NCBI GenBank assembly: GCA_034440155.1
Contig: JAWXBN010000031.1
Coordinates: 1 to 41,517, forward strand
Length of the DNA stretch: 41,517 nucleotides
DNA from: Verrucomicrobiota bacterium
Lineage (GTDB): Bacteria; Verrucomicrobiota; Verrucomicrobiia; JAWXBN01
Direction of reading: 5' to 3'
In this document: positions 34,140-41,487 of the stretch, piece after piece
How the letters are laid out: each line of letters opens with the position of its first letter
Position numbering within the stretch: position 1 is the stretch's first letter
Notes under the pieces: generated by a model
Seen by the model: only the letters and a program-made list of their open reading frames with translations
Databases searched by the model: none
Told to the model about the DNA's origin: nothing
Program-made: the position numbers and the translations under genes

Positions 34140-34940
34140 ATGAGTACATTGACCTATTATCCACGATCCAAGAATGAGTATTCCCTCCGGTTCAACCGCG
34201 ACACCTCTAAAAAGCGCGGGACCGCCAAGCTCCCCCAAGTTTTCCGCAAAGGGAATGTGCAGGTGGTATATCCTCTGGATAAAGTCGCCAGCGGCCCTTG
34301 GGTAGCGGTCCAGTCCAATGGCACTACTTTTGCCGTTTTGAACCGACCCCGTATCGAGAAAAAAATCGGTGAACGCAGCCGGGACAGACTCATCCTCAAG
34401 CTCCTCGGGTCCATGAGTGAGGGAGAGATCCGCTCCAAAGTCCAGGCCCTCGACCAGCAATCCTATTCCCCCTTTGGTCTCGTTTGTATTATCCAACATC
34501 CTGACGATGGATTTAAAATCCTCAACTGGGAATGGGATGGGCGTATCATGACCTCCCTCGATAAACAAAACAAACCCCAGCTTTGGAGCACCTCAGCGAG
34601 GGAAGAGATCTCGGCGAGGCGTTACCGCCAGCACCAATGGGAAAAACTCATCACCCTAAATGGGGAACCAACCGAGGATATCCTCCACGACTTTCATTTC
34701 AGCACACAAGTCTGTAATGACCTGACCCCCGCCTGCAAAGGGATAAAAGAGCAAACCGCGAGCATATCCGAGATCTACGTCCGTGAGGACTCCATCTCAT
34801 TCCATTATCACGATGGCGGGCCGTGGATCGAAATGCCCTCCCATCAAATCACGATTCAGCGCGCTTTTGGAAGTCAGGAAGATGAAAAACCTCTTCGCCA
34901 AGGAGTCGAAATAAAGCCGGAGAACCGTCTGCAGGCGTGA
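34140..34940 (+). CDS. NRDE/TANGO2-like protein
   Basis: This 266-residue protein resembles the NRDE (TANGO2) family. The N-terminal part reads YSLRFNRDTSKKRGTAKLPQ, where NRDT replaces the name-giving NRDE. VYPLDKVASGPWVAVQSNGTTFAVLN matches the GRD...GGTWLG...G....LTN pattern. The usual N-terminal MC is MS here, so the catalytic-type cysteine is absent. The C-terminal half (HDFHFSTQVCNDLTPACKG) is less typical. The biochemical role of the family is unclear; heme or lipid handling has been proposed. The last 92 bp overlap the converging coaB gene. Confidence 0.65.
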   Translation: MSTLTYYPRSKNEYSLRFNRDTSKKRGTAKLPQVFRKGNVQVVYPLDKVASGPWVAVQSNGTTFAVLNRPRIEKKIGERSRDRLILKLLGSMSEGEIRSKVQALDQQSYSPFGLVCIIQHPDDGFKILNWEWDGRIMTSLDKQNKPQLWSTSAREEISARRYRQHQWEKLITLNGEPTEDILHDFHFSTQVCNDLTPACKGIKEQTASISEIYVREDSISFHYHDGGPWIEMPSHQITIQRAFGSQEDEKPLRQGVEIKPENRLQA

Positions 34941-35556
34941 GGCCCTCTGTGGTGTTTAAGAATCCATAACCCTTACCCCAGGCCGGGCCATTTACCACAC
35001 AACCATCCGTGGCAGATGTTTTTATTTGTTCCCGCCCTTTTTTAATGGCCGTGTCCTGATTCCCATCGACTTCGTATTTCCAACCGATAATCCGGCTCTC
35101 CGGATAAAGTTTACGCAACCGGGGCAGGATTTTCACCGTGGGCTGCATTTCAATAAAAACTTTCGGGTGATTTGTCGGTATTTTGCCATAGGGAAGTGGA
35201 CGCCCCTGCTCATCCCTCACTGAGGCCACCTTAAAATCCCCCACGGCTGCACAATGGAAAATCGCCCCCGCTTGTCCTTTCCGTTTCGTAAATAGCGCCA
35301 GCAAATCATCCGCCGTGGTGAAACGGACTATCTCCAGGCCTTTTTTTCCCATCTGCTCGTGGCCTGCGTCCCCGGTATTGTCCAAAGCCGCACAATGATA
35401 GGTCGCTAATTCCCCGAGCAATAAAGTCACCTCATGACCGAAATCCATCAAGTATAACGCTAACTCCGTCCCTAACCGCCCCGTGGAGAAATTCGTCACG
35501 CGCCGCACTTGGTCGATGGGTTCATAACTCGGGCCTGCTGTGACGATGATTTTCAT
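34849..35556 (-). CDS. coaB: Phosphopantothenate-cysteine ligase (CoaB-type domain)
   Basis: CoaB joins 4'-phosphopantothenate and cysteine in coenzyme A synthesis. In many bacteria it is fused to CoaC; here it stands alone, 235 residues. The start of the fold KIIVTAGPSYEPIDQVRRVTN and FSTGRLGTELA is the CoaB nucleotide-binding signature. Later come AIFHCAAVGDF and a lysine-bearing segment GKIPTNHPKVFIEMQPTVKIL. The frame is open to 35628, but the ATG at 35556 fits the family start. Its 3' end overlaps the converging NRDE-like gene by 92 bp. A separate CoaC is not in the window. Confidence 0.85.
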   Translation of the reverse strand: MKIIVTAGPSYEPIDQVRRVTNFSTGRLGTELALYLMDFGHEVTLLLGELATYHCAALDNTGDAGHEQMGKKGLEIVRFTTADDLLALFTKRKGQAGAIFHCAAVGDFKVASVRDEQGRPLPYGKIPTNHPKVFIEMQPTVKILPRLRKLYPESRIIGWKYEVDGNQDTAIKKGREQIKTSATDGCVVNGPAWGKGYGFLNTTEGLTPADGSPALFRLLGEEVFHLPDFQKRAES

Positions 35557-35602
35557 GGATACTCTTGAATGTTTGACAATTGGGACTGAATTCCCCAGAA
35601 CA

Positions 35603-35620
35603 CTCACTGAAACCAGTGAG
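35603..35620 (+). promoter_or_regulatory. Perfect hairpin enclosing the probable nadD start codon
   Basis: CTCACTG (35603-35609) pairs with CAGTGAG (35614-35620) across an AAAC loop. The proposed GTG start (35616-35618) is in the 3' arm, so the hairpin could hide it from ribosomes. It is not followed by a T run. Confidence 0.4.
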
Positions 35621-36227
35621 AAATTCAAAGACGAAATTCAAAAGAATCGGCCTTTTCGGCGGCACTTTCGACCCCTTCCATACAGGACACCTGCTTCTGG
35701 CCATGGATGCTATCGAGCAATGTGCCCTGGATCATCTCTATGTCATCCCCAGTGCGACCCCCCCCCACAAATGGGAAATATTCCTCCCGGCCAAAAAACG
35801 TTATGCCCTCGTCAAAGCCGCATTATCAGGGATCGACAAGATGTCAGCATCTGATATCGAGATCAAACGAAAAGGGATTTCTTATACCTACCTGACCCTT
35901 AAAGAGTTCAAAAAACAATTCCCCGGGGCGGAACTCTTCTGGCTCATCGGTGCTGATAATGTCAATGAAATCAGCGGATGGCGCCATCCGGAGCAAATTG
36001 CCCGGGACTGCACCCTCGTGATCGCCGCAAGGCCCGGCACGAGAATCAACCCTCAAAAGCTCACCGGATTTACCTTTAAACGGCTCGAAGCCAGAGCCAT
36101 AGACATTTCCTCGACCGAAATCCGCCAAAGACTCGCTAAAAAATTATCAATACACGGGCTTGTGCCCGAGAGCGTAGAAGGTCTAATATCCCCATCGAAA
36201 TCTTATGCCCCCGAAAAAAACAAATAA
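35616..36227 (+). CDS. nadD: Nicotinate-nucleotide adenylyltransferase
   Basis: NadD adenylates nicotinate mononucleotide in NAD synthesis. The nucleotidyltransferase signatures are intact: IGLFGGTFDPFHTGHLLLA with the HxGH-type motif (HTGH), the loop IPSATPPHKWE, GADNVNEISGWRHPEQIA, and DISSTEIRQRL near the C-terminus. The start is uncertain: GTG at 35616 (203 residues) suits the family, while TTG at 35580 would give 215. Neither has a good ribosome-binding site. It overlaps rsfS by 23 bp; nadD-rsfS is a widespread pair. Confidence 0.93.
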   Translation: MRNSKTKFKRIGLFGGTFDPFHTGHLLLAMDAIEQCALDHLYVIPSATPPHKWEIFLPAKKRYALVKAALSGIDKMSASDIEIKRKGISYTYLTLKEFKKQFPGAELFWLIGADNVNEISGWRHPEQIARDCTLVIAARPGTRINPQKLTGFTFKRLEARAIDISSTEIRQRLAKKLSIHGLVPESVEGLISPSKSYAPEKNK

Positions 36228-36717
36228 ATCCGCCCCCGTTAAAAAAGCACTTAAACCTTCCGTAAAAGCCGCGCCGAAAAAGGTGCCGGCCAAAAAATCG
36301 GTGACCAAGGTTAAAAAAGCCGTCTTAAAAAAACCTGTTCCCCAAAAACAGGCGGCCAAAAAAAGGACACCTTCCCTTCCCTCACCGGGTCTTGATCTCG
36401 CACGCAAATTGCGTTCGCTCATCGAAGACAAAAAAGGAGAAGACCCCGTGATCATTAATGTCGAGGGCCTGACTTCATTCACTGATTATTTCCTGATCTG
36501 CTCCGGTATGTCCGATCCACAAATCAGAGCGATCGCTGAGGAACTCGAATTCCAGATGAAACACACGTCCTCCCCTTGTATTGTACGGGATGGCACAGTC
36601 GAAAGTAAATGGATCATCCTGAATTTTGGGGATGTTTACGTCCATATCTTCCACCCTGACGCACGCCGCTACTACGCCCTGGAAGAGCTCTGGAAAGACG
36701 GTCACATCGAGGAATAA
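36205..36717 (+). CDS. rsfS: Ribosomal silencing factor RsfS with a basic N-terminal extension
   Basis: RsfS binds L14 of the large subunit and blocks subunit joining in slow growth. The RsfS domain (about 63-165) shows the family pattern: LARKLRSLIEDKKGEDPVI, LTSFTDYFLICSGMSDPQIRAIAEELE, then ESKWIILNFGDVYVHIFHPDARRYYALEELW. Residues 1-58 are a lysine-, alanine- and proline-rich low-complexity tail of AKK and PKK units, like a histone H1 tail; typical RsfS proteins lack this. It overlaps nadD by 23 bp. The tail could bind nucleic acid or be a composition quirk. Confidence 0.92.
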   Translation: MPPKKTNKSAPVKKALKPSVKAAPKKVPAKKSVTKVKKAVLKKPVPQKQAAKKRTPSLPSPGLDLARKLRSLIEDKKGEDPVIINVEGLTSFTDYFLICSGMSDPQIRAIAEELEFQMKHTSSPCIVRDGTVESKWIILNFGDVYVHIFHPDARRYYALEELWKDGHIEE

Positions 36718-36732
36718 TCCGGCGGAAGAACT

Positions 36733-36781
36733 GGGAAGACGAGAGAGAGATTCTCACGAGACTCGCTTCCCTATAACGACA
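36733..36781 (+). terminator. Possible weak hairpin between rsfS and argS
   Basis: GGGAAG and CGAG (36733-36743) can pair with CTCG and CTTCCC (36772-36781) with one bulged base. There is no T run, so termination is uncertain. It lies between converging genes. Confidence 0.25.
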
Positions 36782-36797
36782 AAAAACGCGGGCTTTT

Positions 36798-38525
36798 TTA
36801 CATTTGCTCGACAGTCTCGATCCCGAGGAGGGCCAATCCCGTCTGGAGGGTTTTTGCGGTCAGCTCGCAAAGGTGCAGGCGGGACTCACGCAAATTGCCC
36901 TCGCTTTTGAGGACCGGACAATGTTCGTAGAAACTGTGGTACATCTGGGCGAGTTCAAAAAGATAGGTACACATCACGTGCGGACGATAATCCTCCACGA
37001 CCACCTGGAGGAGTTCCCCAAAACGCAGCAAGTGTTTGCCTAAGGTAATCTCCTGTGGCTCGACAAGCTCCCATTCGGGCACACCGGATAGCTCCACTTG
37101 TCCCTTGCGGAAGATCGACTGGATCCGGGCATAGGCATTCTGCAAATACGGAGCGGTATTCCCGTTAAGGGAGAGTAATTTGTCCCAGTCAAAGACGTAA
37201 TCAAGTGTGCGGTTCTGCCCGATATCGGCATATTTGAGTGAACCAATCCCTACCACACGCGCAATTTGCTTTTTGGTGTCATCAGTGAATTCACCTTTAG
37301 TCTCGATTAATTTTGCCGCGCGAGCCTCGGCTTCGTCCAAAAGATCGACGAGTTTGACCGGTTCACCCGAGCGGGTTTTAATCGGCTTATTATCGGGGCC
37401 GAGGATGGTGCCGAAGCAGACATGGGTGAGTTTGACATCAATACCCCATTTTTTTGCGGTGGCAAAAAGCTGTTTAAAATGCAGCTGCTGACGACTGTCC
37501 GTCACATAAATGATTTCGTCGGCTTTCCATTCCTCCATACGGTATTTGAGTGTGGCCAGATCGGTGGTGGAGTATAGGGCCGCCCCGTCACTTTTCTGGA
37601 TCAGGAAAGGTTTATCCCCCAGCTCTTTTTCCCCGTCGAAAAATACCACAATAGCCCCTTCGCTCTCCCGGGCAATTTGCGCGGCGATGAGTTCCTGGAC
37701 GACAGCCTTAAGTTTCGGATTATAAAAACTCTCCCCCAGGGTATAGTCAAATCTCACTCCGAGCCGGGTATAGATACGGTCGAAAGAGCCCTTCGACATT
37801 TCGATGAAACGTTCCCAGAGTTCCAGATTTTCACAATCCCCGTCCTGGAGCTTGCGCAGCTCCTCACGCGCGGCATGGATCGTTTCGCTCTTTTCCTCCT
37901 TTTTCTCTTTCTCACATTGGTCATTCACGAGTTTGTAGAGGCGTTCGAGTTCGGCAATCGGGTCACGGTCGAGAGCGGCCTTATCCAAATCGTTTTTGTA
38001 ACCCAAAAGTAATTTGCCGAATTGGGTTCCCCAATCGCCGATATGATTATCAGTAATGACCTCGTGCCCTGAGAAACGCAAGATACTTGCGAGGGTATCC
38101 CCGAGAATGGTGGACCGGATATGGCCGACATGCATTTGTTTGGCGACATTCGGCGAGGAGAAGTCGATAACGATTTTTTTAGGTTTTTCTGTCTTGTCCA
38201 CACCGAGGTTTTGCTCGGTGACCATCCGGGTCAGGCACGATGCTAGGAAATCTTTCCTCAAGCGTAGGTTAATAAAGCCTGCTCCCGCGATCTCGAGGGG
38301 CTCACAAATCGCTGTGAGATCAGTCTCCTTGATGATTTGTTCGGCAAGTTCACGGGGATTACGTTTAAGTTCCTTTGCCAAAACCATGGCGATATTACAC
38401 TGGTAATCGCCGAACTGTGCGTCGAGGCAGGGTTTGATCAAGGACACAACTGGGACATCACGCGCGGCGATCTGGTTAATGACGGGGGAAAACACTTCTG
38501 CAATTTGCAATGGAACCAATTTCAT
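36798..38525 (-). CDS. argS: Arginyl-tRNA synthetase
   Basis: ArgRS charges tRNA-Arg. The 575 residues are of usual length. The N-terminal Arg-specific domain comes first, then DFSSPNVAKQMHVGHIRSTILGD with the HVGH (HIGH) motif at 132-135, and HIGDWGTQFGKLL. The KMSK position is degenerate as is common in ArgRS (around IKTRSGEPVKL). The DALR anticodon-binding domain follows (LRFGELLQVVVEDYRPHVMCTYLFELAQMYHSFY). Four copies of the GCAAWTTGC motif lie in this gene. The 66-bp gap to the EIIA gene upstream shows no terminator. Confidence 0.97.
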   Translation of the reverse strand: MKLVPLQIAEVFSPVINQIAARDVPVVSLIKPCLDAQFGDYQCNIAMVLAKELKRNPRELAEQIIKETDLTAICEPLEIAGAGFINLRLRKDFLASCLTRMVTEQNLGVDKTEKPKKIVIDFSSPNVAKQMHVGHIRSTILGDTLASILRFSGHEVITDNHIGDWGTQFGKLLLGYKNDLDKAALDRDPIAELERLYKLVNDQCEKEKKEEKSETIHAAREELRKLQDGDCENLELWERFIEMSKGSFDRIYTRLGVRFDYTLGESFYNPKLKAVVQELIAAQIARESEGAIVVFFDGEKELGDKPFLIQKSDGAALYSTTDLATLKYRMEEWKADEIIYVTDSRQQLHFKQLFATAKKWGIDVKLTHVCFGTILGPDNKPIKTRSGEPVKLVDLLDEAEARAAKLIETKGEFTDDTKKQIARVVGIGSLKYADIGQNRTLDYVFDWDKLLSLNGNTAPYLQNAYARIQSIFRKGQVELSGVPEWELVEPQEITLGKHLLRFGELLQVVVEDYRPHVMCTYLFELAQMYHSFYEHCPVLKSEGNLRESRLHLCELTAKTLQTGLALLGIETVEQM

Positions 38526-38591
38526 AATCTAACCAAGAGGAATGAAGAAATCCGGCGGATTAATCCAGAAGAATTTCCGGGTGTGCCCTGA

Positions 38592-39053
38592 TTAATCAAT
38601 CGGCACTTGGAAACACTTGGCAATATCTTCTGATGACCCTGCTTGGTCTATCTGAGTCCGGCGGGCGGGATCATTATAGAATTTCGCCAAAACGGATAGT
38701 GTCCTCAAATGTGTCTGGAACTGGAGCTTTGGCACCACTAACAGGGTGACATAATGGACGGGTTTACCATCGAGGGCCTCGAAAGAAATACCTGATAAAG
38801 AACGGCCAAAAGCGGCCACCATCGTTTTTGTCCCGTCATAAGAAGCATGCGGAATCGCTATGCCGTGGCCAATCCCCGTGGTCATGAGCATCTCACGATT
38901 CACGAGAAGGTCATAGACGGTTTTGCGGTCACCTGCGGACAAATGCCCAGCAGCAACGACACAATCAACAAGCTCACCGATACAGCTCCACCTGTCCGTG
39001 GCTTTTAATTCCGGGATAATCACATTTGATGTGAGCATTTCGCTCAATAACAT
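38592..39053 (-). CDS. PTS EIIA-like protein (fructose/nitrogen type)
   Basis: This 153-residue protein is a PTS EIIA of the fructose/PtsN family. The active-site histidine is His69 in TGIGHGIAIPHA. The fold is complete, including FEALDGKPVHYVTLLVVP and HLRTLSVLAKFYNDP. No membrane or EIIB part is present, so it is probably a regulatory EIIA like PtsN rather than a transporter. The ATG at 39053 is chosen because AAAGG lies about 6 nt before it; a TTG at 39071 is the only upstream alternative. argS follows on the same strand. Confidence 0.88.
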   Translation of the reverse strand: MLLSEMLTSNVIIPELKATDRWSCIGELVDCVVAAGHLSAGDRKTVYDLLVNREMLMTTGIGHGIAIPHASYDGTKTMVAAFGRSLSGISFEALDGKPVHYVTLLVVPKLQFQTHLRTLSVLAKFYNDPARRTQIDQAGSSEDIAKCFQVPID

Positions 39054-39128
39054 ATACGACCTTTTAAGCAAAGTCCGGGAGGAACCGCAAGCGTCATCAT
39101 TAAAAAATGTATAATTATATGAGATGAC

Positions 39129-39830
39129 TCATCGAATATAACTATAAATGTCCATAAAAAACCGGTAAACCGTTTTTAATACCCATATATATGCAGCGAC
39201 CGTATTCTCCCAAAGCAAAAGCAAATTGCTCCCCCACTTTAATTCCGGGACGACAAAAAGGAGGAATAACCAGATAATCAGGATATTAATCAGGTAGATC
39301 ACCACGAGGGAAAACACCCATCCATTACTGGTAATATCCGGCTGCACTGTCGGAATCATTTTTAGGGTGAAAACCACATGGAAGGACCATGTTAATCCAA
39401 TCAGGAAATACAACCAGACGAGATATGGCCCGAGATCCCAAACGAGATTACTTAGCCCGTAAATGATCACGAGAAAAACCGTGTAGATCGGGAAAAAATA
39501 CGGCGCCAGCGCGATCCAGAAATTCACCGTGTCCGTCTGTACATACCCTCCATCCTTACCCACCTTGAACCCCGTCACACGCCCGCCCATGGCGAGAACC
39601 CAAATCGCATGGGTTAACTCATGGCCCAGCACATAGAGGCGCATCGGCTTCGGTAACGTAAAAAAAATCACCACCCACGCTAAAAAACCCGACATAAAGA
39701 AGATGAAATACCGGGATTCCAGAAATAAACCCGGATCCCCCATGGACGAGATCGTCTGGAAAAATGTCTGGCTCAGGGCAAATACAAAGGGCAGGAGTTC
39801 GATCCCGATAAATAATTTCAGCCCTTTCAT
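39129..39830 (-). CDS. Multi-pass membrane protein with HExxH motif
   Basis: This 233-residue protein has about five or six predicted membrane helices (around 6-24, 41-58, 104-124, 136-156, 172-194 and a final one). The motif HELTH at 70-74 inside LYVLGHELTHAIW follows a membrane segment, as in site-2-type (M50) metalloproteases. The second M50 zinc motif (NxxPxxxLDG) is not visible; instead there is a conserved-looking GGRVTGFKVGKDGGYV. The length is short for a site-2 protease. It may be a membrane peptidase of another M50-like group, or a non-catalytic relative. Confidence 0.6.
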   Translation of the reverse strand: MKGLKLFIGIELLPFVFALSQTFFQTISSMGDPGLFLESRYFIFFMSGFLAWVVIFFTLPKPMRLYVLGHELTHAIWVLAMGGRVTGFKVGKDGGYVQTDTVNFWIALAPYFFPIYTVFLVIIYGLSNLVWDLGPYLVWLYFLIGLTWSFHVVFTLKMIPTVQPDITSNGWVFSLVVIYLINILIIWLFLLFVVPELKWGSNLLLLWENTVAAYIWVLKTVYRFFMDIYSYIR

Positions 39831-39851
39831 GAATTCCAGAGTCCCGTGGGG

Positions 39852-40157
39852 TTAGGCAATATGATGAAGGATATCGACTTTCACACCGCCATCGCGGGTC
39901 ATCGTTTCCATCGCCGTGAGGAATTCTTTAGTGTAGGGGGCATTCGCATGAAAATCAAAAGCCGCCTGATCTTTAAAATTCTCAAAAAAAACAAAAAGGT
40001 TTTCGTCATTATGGGATTGATGAAAGTCATACTGGAGACATCCCGGCTCGGCACGTGTCTGGGGGATGAGTTTTGTCATAACCCATTCCTTAATTTTTAC
40101 TGAATGCTCGGGTTTTGCATGAATCCTAGCCAGAATCGTGATTTTTCCATTTTGCAT
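39852..40157 (-). CDS. Putative quinol monooxygenase / ABM-domain protein
   Basis: The 101-residue protein is an antibiotic-biosynthesis-monooxygenase (YgiN-like) dimeric alpha-beta barrel. It begins NGKITILARIHAKPEHSVKIKE, then RAEPGCLQYDFHQSHND and LFVFFENFKDQAAFDFHANA, with the family pattern of PGC..YD...... .F.. E.W.. .. ..H. .. . The ATG at 40157 is preferred; an ATG at 40193 would add 12 residues. AGGGGGG directly precedes the ATG, closer than ideal. It belongs to the general cofactor-free monooxygenase family; the substrate is unknown. Confidence 0.8.
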   Translation of the reverse strand: MQNGKITILARIHAKPEHSVKIKEWVMTKLIPQTRAEPGCLQYDFHQSHNDENLFVFFENFKDQAAFDFHANAPYTKEFLTAMETMTRDGGVKVDILHHIA

Positions 40158-40254
40158 GCCCCCCTGTATATCAAAGCCCCGGAAAAGCGCCATTTGATTT
40201 TTTTAGGGACCTCAAGAATCTTACCCGAAACAGGCGTCCGTCCATTGCAGGGGA

Positions 40255-40932
40255 TTACCGGGCTTTGGAGAGTACACCCCTCATGATAAATCTCAACCAC
40301 CGCCACGAATCCAAAAGGGGCATGATCCGACTTTGTCGCCCGTGACGATAAGAGCAGGAAACGGGCATCTGGTGGATATCCCAGCCCAAAGCCGCCGCTT
40401 TCAGGATCATCTCCGACTCGATTTCGAAATAATTACTTTCGAGGCTCCACTGCTGGGCTAACCCCGCCGGGATCAATCGGAACCCGCACTGGCTGTCGGA
40501 CAGGCGTTTACGCGATATCCGCGAGAGGATCATACTCATCAGGCGGTTAGTCAGCCTCCGGGCTAAAGGCATCGATGTCGCAGACCCCATGCGATTCCCG
40601 ATAATCATGGACTGGGGAAAATCGATCGATTCTTTTAAAAATAGGGGGATATCATGCGGATCGTGCTGTGCATCGGCATCCATCAGAATAAGGTTATCAG
40701 CACCTCCGGCCAGGGCATGCCTGATTCCTTCCCTCAGGGCATAACCTTTCCCGATCCTCTTTTTGAGACGGATCACCACCGCTCCGGCCTGCTCAGCTAT
40801 TTGCTCTGTACGATCACTGGAGCCATCATCCACTACATAAATTTTCTGGACAAATTGCGCCGCCACGGAAATAACAGCTCCTATATGATTCTCTTCATTA
40901 TAGGCAGGAATAATACAATTGTTTATTTGCAT
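40255..40932 (-). CDS. Family 2 glycosyltransferase (polyprenyl-phosphate type)
   Basis: This 226-residue GT-A enzyme resembles dolichol/undecaprenyl-phosphate mannosyl- or glucosyl-transferases. The start is IIPAYNEENHIGAVI; the nucleotide-binding acidic motif is VVDDGSSDRT; LILMDADAQHDP carries the DxD-like motif; and GFRLIPAGLAQ with the acceptor-side NYFEIESEMILKAA follow. There are no C-terminal membrane helices, so it is a soluble or peripheral form. ATG at 40932 is preferred over a TTG at 40968. It diverges from the lipoprotein gene over 42 bp. Confidence 0.85.
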   Translation of the reverse strand: MQINNCIIPAYNEENHIGAVISVAAQFVQKIYVVDDGSSDRTEQIAEQAGAVVIRLKKRIGKGYALREGIRHALAGGADNLILMDADAQHDPHDIPLFLKESIDFPQSMIIGNRMGSATSMPLARRLTNRLMSMILSRISRKRLSDSQCGFRLIPAGLAQQWSLESNYFEIESEMILKAAALGWDIHQMPVSCSYRHGRQSRIMPLLDSWRWLRFIMRGVLSKAR

Positions 40933-40974
40933 TGACGAATAAAATGAATACTTTCTAAATAAACACAATATTTT

Positions 40975-41487
40975 ATGGTAACCCTATCCCCGTATATTTT
41001 ATTAATCGTCTCCCTTCTCCTCGTGGTTGCTTGTGGTAAACCCGATATTCCGACCGCGGCAGATCATTTAGCAAATCAAAGTGCCAATCCGGAGGCTTCT
41101 GATCCGGTCACGGCCGCACTCCGAGCCCAATCCCACGCGGAGGAAATGCTCGCCCTAAATTCCGTCTCGGCTGTTGTGAAAATCTTTTTTACGACTGAAA
41201 ACCGTTACCCGATCAGCCTAAATGAACTCATCGAAAAAGGCTACATCAGTTCATTCCCTCCCTTACCCGCAAGTAAAAAACTTTCTTATAACCCGAAAGA
41301 CGGGCGTGTCGAGGTGGTCAGAGCGGATCCACCGACTGATGCACCGTCTCCTCCCACAGAGACACCCTCAAATACGGATTCTGCCCCGCCTTCTGCGTCA
41401 GACACGCCGGAAACCGCCCCGACAGCCCCCGTTGTCCAGCCCATCGCGCCGAAACTTCCCGCTCCTACCCCCGCAGAGAGCCAGTAA
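40975..41487 (+). CDS. Hypothetical lipoprotein with a pseudopilin-like segment
   Basis: The 170-residue protein has a signal segment ending in lipobox VVAC with Cys20. Residues about 60-115 (LNSVSAVVKIFFTTENRYPISLNELIEKGYIS and PPLPASKKLSYNPKDGRVEV) resemble the GspG/type II pseudopilin fold after its helix. The last 50 residues are a Pro/Ser/Thr-rich linker-like tail. I do not recognise it as a named family. It is complete before the window edge; the final 30 bp hold nothing. Confidence 0.65.
   Translation: MVTLSPYILLIVSLLLVVACGKPDIPTAADHLANQSANPEASDPVTAALRAQSHAEEMLALNSVSAVVKIFFTTENRYPISLNELIEKGYISSFPPLPASKKLSYNPKDGRVEVVRADPPTDAPSPPTETPSNTDSAPPSASDTPETAPTAPVVQPIAPKLPAPTPAESQ

Larger units (their letters stand above)
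643..39229. repeat. Dispersed 9-mer GCAAWTTGC, 24 exact copies
   Basis: Exact copies begin at 643, 2345, 2546, 10454, 11647, 14532, 17483, 19543, 19709, 22087, 22779, 24481, 27572, 29978, 31989, 33525, 34034, 35993, 36404, 36890, 37261, 37672, 38500 and 39221 (counted by eye). Fourteen read GCAAATTGC and ten GCAATTTGC on the plus strand, which are reverse complements. Twenty-one are in coding sequence, three in gaps or remnants. Composition alone predicts about 0.3. Two related copies with G or C in the centre (28441, 31321) lie in gaps. Confidence 0.85.

Noticed and set aside
33834-34568. 244-codon minus-strand ORF across the NRDE-like gene
   Set aside because: Most of it is the antisense shadow of the plus-strand NRDE-like gene. 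Only its last part, in the gap before 34.0 kb, looks protein-like, and that is noted as a possible remnant.
8873-40860. One-mismatch relatives of the 9-mer (for example at 2393, 8880, 13019, 22072, 27707, 31086 and 40850)
   Set aside because: They were not counted because single-mismatch forms are expected more often by chance and were not searched exhaustively.
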